Assembly: GCA_943370175.1 (NCBI GenBank)
Contig: CALRPU020000013.1
Span: forward strand, 53,472 to 117,471
Source of the DNA: Ideonella_A intermedia_A
GTDB lineage: Bacteria; Pseudomonadota; Gammaproteobacteria; Burkholderiales; Burkholderiaceae_C
DNA length: 64,000 nucleotides
Direction: 5' to 3'
Positions 58,830 through 64,000 of this stretch are shown one piece after another. The translations under genes and the position numbers were made by a program. The notes beneath the pieces are model-generated. The model saw only the letters and a program-made list of their open reading frames with translations. It had not been told where the DNA came from and did not search any database. Within the stretch, counting starts at the first letter, position 1; the number at the start of each line of letters is the position of its first letter.

Positions 58830-61800
58830 ATGGCCACACCGCCGCGCCGCGGTCCGTCGGCGCAGCCTCCGTTGGCGCCCTTGTTCCCGGACCTGCCCGC
58901 GCCGGCATCACCGCCCACGGCGCTCGAAGTTGCCGCCACCGCAGACCCGCGGGTGGCCGCATTGGGCGACGACGACCAGGCCGTGCTGTTGGCGTTCGCG
59001 CTGGGCTGGGCGCCGCGCACCCGCACCTGGGTGACCGGGCTGATGGCCGAGCTGCGCGCCCACGGCCTGCCCGGCCAGCGCCTAACGGGCGAGGCCGTGC
59101 AGGTGGCCATCCGCCACCTGGCGCAAGCCGGCTGGCTGGACGACATGCCCAACCGCCTGGGCTACTGGCAGGTGCCGCTGGAGCGGCGCACCGCCGTCTA
59201 CCTGGCCGCGCTGGACCAGCATGGCCTGCCCCTGCTGCGCGCGGCGCTGACCGGCGCCATGCGTTTCGACGACAGCCGCCCGCAGGCCTGGCTGCAGTTC
59301 ACCGACCTCGACAGCGCCGCGGCGTTGGTGCGGCTTGAACTGTTCGGCGGCACGCCCTTGACCCAGGTCGAACGTCTGCGCGCCCACTGCCGCTACGGCA
59401 TCACCTGGGACGACGTCCTGCGCGCCGGCCTGGTCCATGACCTGAACGAGGCCTTGTTGGCCCGGCTGGAGCCCGGCGTGCAAGCGCAGATGTTGCGCCG
59501 CATGCTGCTGCAGTTGATCGACGACTGGACCTTGCCGACGCTGCCCGCACCAGACCTGGCCACCCGCCACCTGGCCCGCCAGCCCGGCGACCACGTGCTG
59601 CGCCTGGGCCTCGTGGTGCACGCGCTGTGGGGCCGGGACCCGGCCGACGCCCTGCCGCTGGCGGCCCCGTGGCAGCAGGGCAACACGGCCCCGTCAGCCC
59701 CGCCGAGCGATGGCGCCGACGTCGATGCCACCCATGCCGCGAGCCCCCACGTCGACGTCCCCGCGGTGCGGCCCTTCGCGCAGGCCCTGGCGGCGGCGGT
59801 CGCGGCCCTGCAAGGCCGCTGGGTTGACGCCGAGCAGGGCTTTGAGGCCGCGTTGCAGGGATTGCGCCAGGCCAGCGGCAAGCGCAAGGGCCTGTTGCCC
59901 GAGTTGCTGGCGCTGCCCTATGTGCTGACCTTGCTGGCCCAGGGCTCGCCCGCCCACCTCGAGCGCGCGCTGAAGTTCTGCCTGAATGAAAGCGGCAAGC
60001 GCCAGGGCTCGGCCGACAGCGGCTGGGGCCTGGTGGCCCTGGCCATCCAGGTGCGCCGCGGCGATGCCCGGCTGGACCTGGCCAGCTTCCGCCCGCTCAG
60101 CGACGCTCAACACGTCTACCGCATCGACCTGTGGCGCTGGCTGATGCGCGCCTGGCTCAAGACCGGGCACGAGCCGGTCACGCTGCACCCGCGCGAGCAG
60201 GACGCTGCGGCCGCCCTGCAGCAGCACCTGGCCGCCATGCGCTGCCCGGGCCTCGCGCGTCAACTGGACGGCGCGCTGGCCGTGCTGCGCGGCGCGGCGC
60301 CGCCCGCCGGCTTCTTCGTGGCCGCCGCGCAAGAGGGCTGGCGCATCGCGCTGGCCGAGCTGGCCACGCTGGGCGAGCTCGAAGCCGCCGCGGTTGATGC
60401 CGCCGGCGTCAGCACGCGGCTGATGTGGGTGCTGGACATCGACGCGCAGGGGGCGCCGGTCGGCCTGCAGCCGCAGGAGCAAAAGCGCGGCCCGCGCGGT
60501 TGGAGCAAGCCCCGCGAGGTGCCGCTGTCGCGCCTGACCAAGACCGAGGCGCTGGCCCCGCACGACGCGGCGGTGGCGGTGGCCTTGCGCACCTTGCCCT
60601 ACCAGCAGCGTGGCCACCGTTTCGACCTGGCCACCGCCGTGGCCGCGCTGGTCGGCCACCCGGCGCTGGCATTCGCCGATGCGCCCGGCGTGCCGGTGCA
60701 GCTCAGCGAAGGCCAGGCCGAACTGGACGTCACCGAATCCGGCGACACCGTCACGCTGCGCCTGGTGCCGCCCTTGCGTGGCGGGGCGGCCGCCAGCGAG
60801 TCCCTGGCCGCCTGGCCCACCTCCGCCGGCGAACAGAAGGAGCAGGAGGCCTTGCGCTTGGTCACCGTGCTGCGCGACGGCCCGCAGCGCGCGCGGCTGG
60901 TGCGCCTCACCGCCGCCCAAAAGCGCGCTGCCCAGCTGATCGGCGAGCAGCTGGTGGTGCCCAAGACCGCCCTGCCGGAGGTGCAGGCCGTGCTGCAGCG
61001 CCTGGGCAGCCACTTCCAGGTGCATGCCGACGGCGTGCAGGCGCCCACCCAGGCGCGCGACGTGCCCGCCGAGCCGCGGCTGCGCGCCGAACTGTCGCCC
61101 CAGGGCGAGTCGCTGAACCTGCGCCTGGTGGTGGCGCCGCTGGGTCCGGCCGGGCCGCGCCTGAACCCGGGCCAAGGCCGCTCGCGCCTGCTGGCGGCGG
61201 TCGACGGTGAAACCCTGGGCGCCCAGCGCGACCTGGCGCAGGAGCGCAGCCACCTGGACAGCGTGCTCGACGCCTGCCCGATGCTGAGCGCCCCCGCCGA
61301 CCACGCGCCGGCCGAGTGGCGCATCGACACCCCCGACGACGCCCTGGCCGTGCTGGAGCGCCTGCCCACGCTGAACGCGCTCGCCGGCGTGGACTGGCCC
61401 AAGGGCAAGCCCGTCACCGTCGACAGCGCGGGCATCGGCCAGCTGAAGGTCAGCTTGCGCACCGGGCGCGAGTGGCTGGCGCTGGATGGCGGCGTGCAGG
61501 TGGACGAGTCGCAGGTGATGGGCTTGACCCAACTGCTGGACTGGACCCGCCGCAGCGGCAGCCGCTTCGTGCCCCTGGGCGAGGGCCGCTACCTGGCCTT
61601 GACGCAGGAACTGCGCGGCCGCCTGGACGAGCTGGCCCGCGTGACGCACGCCGCGGCGGGCAAGGCCGGGGCGGGCGCGTTGCAGGTGTCGACCCTGGCC
61701 GCCGCCTGGCTGGACGATGCGCTGCAAGGCAGCGTGCTCGACACCGACGCCGGCTTCCGCCAGGCGCTGCAACGGCTCGAAGACGCGCAGGTCCTGCAGC

Positions 61801-63224
61801 CGGCCGTGCCCGGCGGCCTCCAGGCCGACCTGCGCCCCTACCAGCGCGACGGCTACGCCTGGGCCATGCGCCTGGCCGAAGCCGGCTTCGGCGCGGTGCT
61901 GGCCGACGACATGGGGCTGGGCAAGACCTTGCAGGCACTGGCCGTGCTGCTGGCGCGGGCCGCCGGCGGGCCGTCGCTGGTGGTGGCGCCGACCTCGCTG
62001 GGCGGCAACTGGCGCGACGAGGCGCGCCGCTTCGCCCCGGCGCTGCAGGTGCAGGCCTTCGGCGACGGCGACCGCGCCACGCAGATCGATGCGGCCGGCC
62101 CCGGTGACGTGTTGGTGGTCAGCTACCAGCTGTTGTTGCAGCACGCGGGCGACTTCGCGCGGCGGCGCTGGCACACCTTGGTGCTGGACGAGGCCCAGGC
62201 CATCAAGAACGCCACCGCCAAGCGCAGCCAGGCCGCGTTCGACCTGCAGGCCGACTTCAGGCTGGCGCTCAGCGGCACGCCCATCGAGAACCGCCTGAGC
62301 GAGCTGTGGTCGATCATGCGGGTGTGCAACCCCGGCCTGCTGGGCAGCTTGAAACAGTTCAACGAACGCTTTGCCGGTCCCATCGAGCGCGACCAGGGCC
62401 GCACCGCGCAGCGCACGCTGCGCAAGCTGATCGGCCCCTTCATCCTGCGGCGCACCAAGGCCCAGGTGCTGGACGACCTGCCGCCGCGCACCGAGTTGAC
62501 ACTGAGCGTCGAGCCCGACGCCACCGAGCGCGCCCACTACGAGGCCCTGCGCCGCGAGGCCCTGGCCTCCGCCGAGGACGCCATCGGCAGCGACAAGCCC
62601 GGCCAGGCCCAGTTCAACATCCTGGCGCAGCTCACCCGACTGCGCCGTGCCGCCTGCGACCCGCGTCTGGTCAGCCCGCAACTGGGGCTGGTCGGCGCCA
62701 AGGTGCAGGCCTTCGGCCAGTTGGCGGCCGAGCTGGTGGCCAATGGCCACAAGGCGCTGGTTTTCAGCCAGTTCGTCGACTTTCTGGCGCTGCTGCGCGA
62801 GCCACTGGACGCCGCTGGCATCGCCTACCAGTACTTGGACGGCAGCACGCCCGCGGCCGAGCGCACCCAGCGCGTGGCCGCCTTCCAGGCCGGCCAGGGT
62901 GACTTGTTCCTGATCAGCTTGAAGGCCGGTGGCTTTGGCCTGAACCTGACGGTGGCCGACTACGTGGTGATCGCCGATCCGTGGTGGAACCCGGCGGCCG
63001 AAGACCAGGCCAGCGGCCGTGCGCACCGCATTGGCCAGCGGCGGCCGGTCACGGTGTACCGGCTGGTCAACCAGGGCACGCTCGAAGACAAGATCGTGGC
63101 CCTGCACCAGCACAAGCGCGAGTTGGCCGACGGCGTGCTGGACGCCGGCGAATTGGGAGCCCGCTTGCAGGCCGACGAACTGGTGGCGCTGATGCGCGGC
63201 GACACCGCGCCCACGGTGGATTGA
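58830..63224 (+). CDS. SNF2-family ATPase (DEAD/DEAH-box helicase-like), 1464 residues
   Basis: The C-terminal 450 residues form the SNF2 motor: motif I ADDMGLGKTLQAL near residue 1031, motif II LDEAQAIKN near 1120, FRLALSGTPIENRLSELWSI, then motifs V/VI FLISLKAGGFGLNLT and GRAHRIGQ. The N-terminal 1000 residues lack a recognised domain. They are partly helical, with low-complexity segments and several LALDxGV-type beta parts; no zinc-binding SWIM motif is seen. Large SNF2 proteins of this layout are common in Burkholderiales and may remodel nucleoprotein or clear RNA polymerase; the target is unknown. It begins 8 nt after the aminotransferase stop. Confidence 0.9.
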   Translation: MATPPRRGPSAQPPLAPLFPDLPAPASPPTALEVAATADPRVAALGDDDQAVLLAFALGWAPRTRTWVTGLMAELRAHGLPGQRLTGEAVQVAIRHLAQAGWLDDMPNRLGYWQVPLERRTAVYLAALDQHGLPLLRAALTGAMRFDDSRPQAWLQFTDLDSAAALVRLELFGGTPLTQVERLRAHCRYGITWDDVLRAGLVHDLNEALLARLEPGVQAQMLRRMLLQLIDDWTLPTLPAPDLATRHLARQPGDHVLRLGLVVHALWGRDPADALPLAAPWQQGNTAPSAPPSDGADVDATHAASPHVDVPAVRPFAQALAAAVAALQGRWVDAEQGFEAALQGLRQASGKRKGLLPELLALPYVLTLLAQGSPAHLERALKFCLNESGKRQGSADSGWGLVALAIQVRRGDARLDLASFRPLSDAQHVYRIDLWRWLMRAWLKTGHEPVTLHPREQDAAAALQQHLAAMRCPGLARQLDGALAVLRGAAPPAGFFVAAAQEGWRIALAELATLGELEAAAVDAAGVSTRLMWVLDIDAQGAPVGLQPQEQKRGPRGWSKPREVPLSRLTKTEALAPHDAAVAVALRTLPYQQRGHRFDLATAVAALVGHPALAFADAPGVPVQLSEGQAELDVTESGDTVTLRLVPPLRGGAAASESLAAWPTSAGEQKEQEALRLVTVLRDGPQRARLVRLTAAQKRAAQLIGEQLVVPKTALPEVQAVLQRLGSHFQVHADGVQAPTQARDVPAEPRLRAELSPQGESLNLRLVVAPLGPAGPRLNPGQGRSRLLAAVDGETLGAQRDLAQERSHLDSVLDACPMLSAPADHAPAEWRIDTPDDALAVLERLPTLNALAGVDWPKGKPVTVDSAGIGQLKVSLRTGREWLALDGGVQVDESQVMGLTQLLDWTRRSGSRFVPLGEGRYLALTQELRGRLDELARVTHAAAGKAGAGALQVSTLAAAWLDDALQGSVLDTDAGFRQALQRLEDAQVLQPAVPGGLQADLRPYQRDGYAWAMRLAEAGFGAVLADDMGLGKTLQALAVLLARAAGGPSLVVAPTSLGGNWRDEARRFAPALQVQAFGDGDRATQIDAAGPGDVLVVSYQLLLQHAGDFARRRWHTLVLDEAQAIKNATAKRSQAAFDLQADFRLALSGTPIENRLSELWSIMRVCNPGLLGSLKQFNERFAGPIERDQGRTAQRTLRKLIGPFILRRTKAQVLDDLPPRTELTLSVEPDATERAHYEALRREALASAEDAIGSDKPGQAQFNILAQLTRLRRAACDPRLVSPQLGLVGAKVQAFGQLAAELVANGHKALVFSQFVDFLALLREPLDAAGIAYQYLDGSTPAAERTQRVAAFQAGQGDLFLISLKAGGFGLNLTVADYVVIADPWWNPAAEDQASGRAHRIGQRRPVTVYRLVNQGTLEDKIVALHQHKRELADGVLDAGELGARLQADELVALMRGDTAPTVD

Positions 63225-63237
63225 GCAGCGCGTGCCC

Positions 63238-63263
63238 ATCGCCGGCCAGCGACGGCCGGCGAT
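63238..63263. terminator. Hairpin between convergent SNF2 and lipoprotein genes
   Basis: A 10-bp perfect stem (ATCGCCGGCC and its complement, 6-nt loop), 14 nt after the SNF2 stop. No T-run on either strand. Confidence 0.5.
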
Positions 63264-63282
63264 TCATCGTCCAGCGATGGCC

Positions 63283-63834
63283 TCAGGCCGGCTGCTGGTT
63301 GCAATGGCGCTGCAGCATCTGCAGCAGCAACTGGGCCCGCTGTGCGTCGCGTTGCGCCGCGGTCTGCAGCAGCACCGCGTCCGTGGTCAGGGCACCGGCC
63401 GGGGCGGCGGCGCCCGCGTTGACCCCCGCACCTGCGCCCGCGCCTGCCCCGGCAGTGGCGGGGTTCGTCACCAAGGCCAGCTGGTGCAGCCGGCTGCCCG
63501 GCGTGCTGACCAGCGCGATGTTGGTGGCTTCGAGCCGGTGCTGCTGCACCTGGCGCGACCAGGGCCAGCGGCCGGTCTTGACCTTCAGTGCGCAGGCCTG
63601 TGGCTGGCTGTAACGCCAGCGTTGGCCAGGCAGCGCCTTGGCGCCCAGCTCGTTCAGCGCGCCCAGCAACTCGGCCGGGGCCATGCTGAACGGGTCGGGC
63701 GTGGGCAGGTCATCGCTGGGGTAGCCGTCCAGGCAAGCCGTCAGCGGCACCGTCAGCGCCAACACCAGCCACCAGGCTGGCGCCCCGCCTCGGTGGGCGG
63801 GGCGGGCCGGGCGATGGTGCCGGGCCGAGGTCAC
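63283..63834 (-). CDS. Hypothetical lipoprotein
   Basis: 183 residues, GTG start that overlaps the stop of the upstream BI-1 gene (GTGA). A lipobox-like LTVPLTACLDG is found at about residue 34, after a long basic N-terminal region. The mature part has a small domain (LLGALNELGAKALPGQRWRY, QACALKVKTGRWPWSRQVQQ), then an Ala-Gly repeat and a C-terminal helix. No known family. Confidence 0.6.
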   Translation of the reverse strand: MTSARHHRPARPAHRGGAPAWWLVLALTVPLTACLDGYPSDDLPTPDPFSMAPAELLGALNELGAKALPGQRWRYSQPQACALKVKTGRWPWSRQVQQHRLEATNIALVSTPGSRLHQLALVTNPATAGAGAGAGAGVNAGAAAPAGALTTDAVLLQTAAQRDAQRAQLLLQMLQRHCNQQPA

Positions 63835-64000
63835 TCTTCGCGACCGCCCATGATGCCGAACAGCGCCAGCAGCGACTGGAACACGTTGTACAGGCTCAGG
63901 TAGACGCCCAGCGTGGCGGTGATGTAGTTGGTTTCATGGCCGTCCTGCACGCGCTTGAGGTCGTACAGGATGAAGGCCGAGAAGATGCCGATGGCCAGAA
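63831..64000 (-). CDS. Bax inhibitor-1/YccA family membrane protein (5' part outside window)
   Basis: Only the last 55 or so codons are in the window. They read FLAIGIFSAFILYDLKRVQ and ATLGVYLSLYNVFQSLLALF, ending GIMGGREE, the typical C-terminal two helices of BI-1/YccA/YbhL proteins, which sit in the inner membrane and may modulate FtsH or ion leak. The start lies beyond base 64000. Confidence 0.9.
   Translation of the reverse strand, partial: LAIGIFSAFILYDLKRVQDGHETNYITATLGVYLSLYNVFQSLLALFGIMGGREE

Noticed and set aside
59694..63239. An 1181-codon leftward frame
   Set aside because: Antisense to the SNF2 gene, whose motifs are complete; no family features in the shadow frame.

Overview
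The window is chromosomal DNA of a very GC-rich betaproteobacterium. The gene families and neighbour pairs (LytS/AlgR-type two-component pair, PurU, two-domain cytochrome c5, LipA with its foldase, ArfB, DUF2788) fit Burkholderiales, probably the Leptothrix/Rubrivivax/Ideonella side of the order. The organism call is an inference from gene content and codon use, not from a marker gene.

Core left part (1-22.3 kb). A chemoreceptor cut by the window edge, an AEC transporter, SppA and a Rep-type helicase come first. Next is a block transcribed leftward: diguanylate cyclase, Ser/Thr kinase, a membrane sensor with a c-type haem motif and a FecR-like secreted protein. A LytS-type kinase, a small membrane protein and a LytTR response regulator form a tight operon. 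GST, RidA and several small genes follow. One of these, a DUF1992 gene, is broken by a 7-bp tandem duplication. A PPC-NTF2 fusion protein, a YciI protein, a TPR membrane protein and a GFA-family protein close this part.

First accessory region (about 22.7-31.0 kb). A HipB-type repressor gene with a palindromic operator is followed by a hipA stub that ends at a 53-bp near-palindrome with TG...CA ends. Beyond it lies lower-GC DNA with a C5-cytosine methyltransferase facing a leftward set: a NACHT ATPase with pentapeptide-like repeats, a GHKL (Hsp90/MutL/MORC-type) ATPase and an unrecognised 405-residue protein. The region ends at the 3' side of tRNA-Arg(CCG). This looks like a defence island, and its exact gene combination is the best candidate here for an undescribed system.

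Core middle part (31.1-43.5 kb). Cytochrome c5, DUF2946, a YheT-type hydrolase, a SnoaL-like protein, PurU, an ECF sigma/anti-sigma pair, a heptosyltransferase, a zinc-finger protein, IlvE, a secreted propeller protein with a clear tandem Pho box, and the lipase/foldase pair.

Second accessory region (about 43.6-47.6 kb). About 1 kb of apparently non-coding DNA, then a compact ABC-three-component (ABC-3C) cassette: HNH protein, small middle component and DUF2326 ABC ATPase, with overlapping genes.

Core right part (47.6-64 kb). RadA, a DUF2189/DUF2788/beta-barrel operon, a LysE exporter, ArfB, DUF2177, alanine racemase, an LplT-like transporter, a GDPD lipoprotein, glutathione peroxidase, aromatic aminotransferase, a 1464-residue SNF2 ATPase, a lipoprotein and the end of a Bax-inhibitor-1 family gene. 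Several core genes have a -10-like hexamer only 6-8 nt before their start codon, which suggests leaderless transcripts. No rRNA, CRISPR array or intact transposase was seen.
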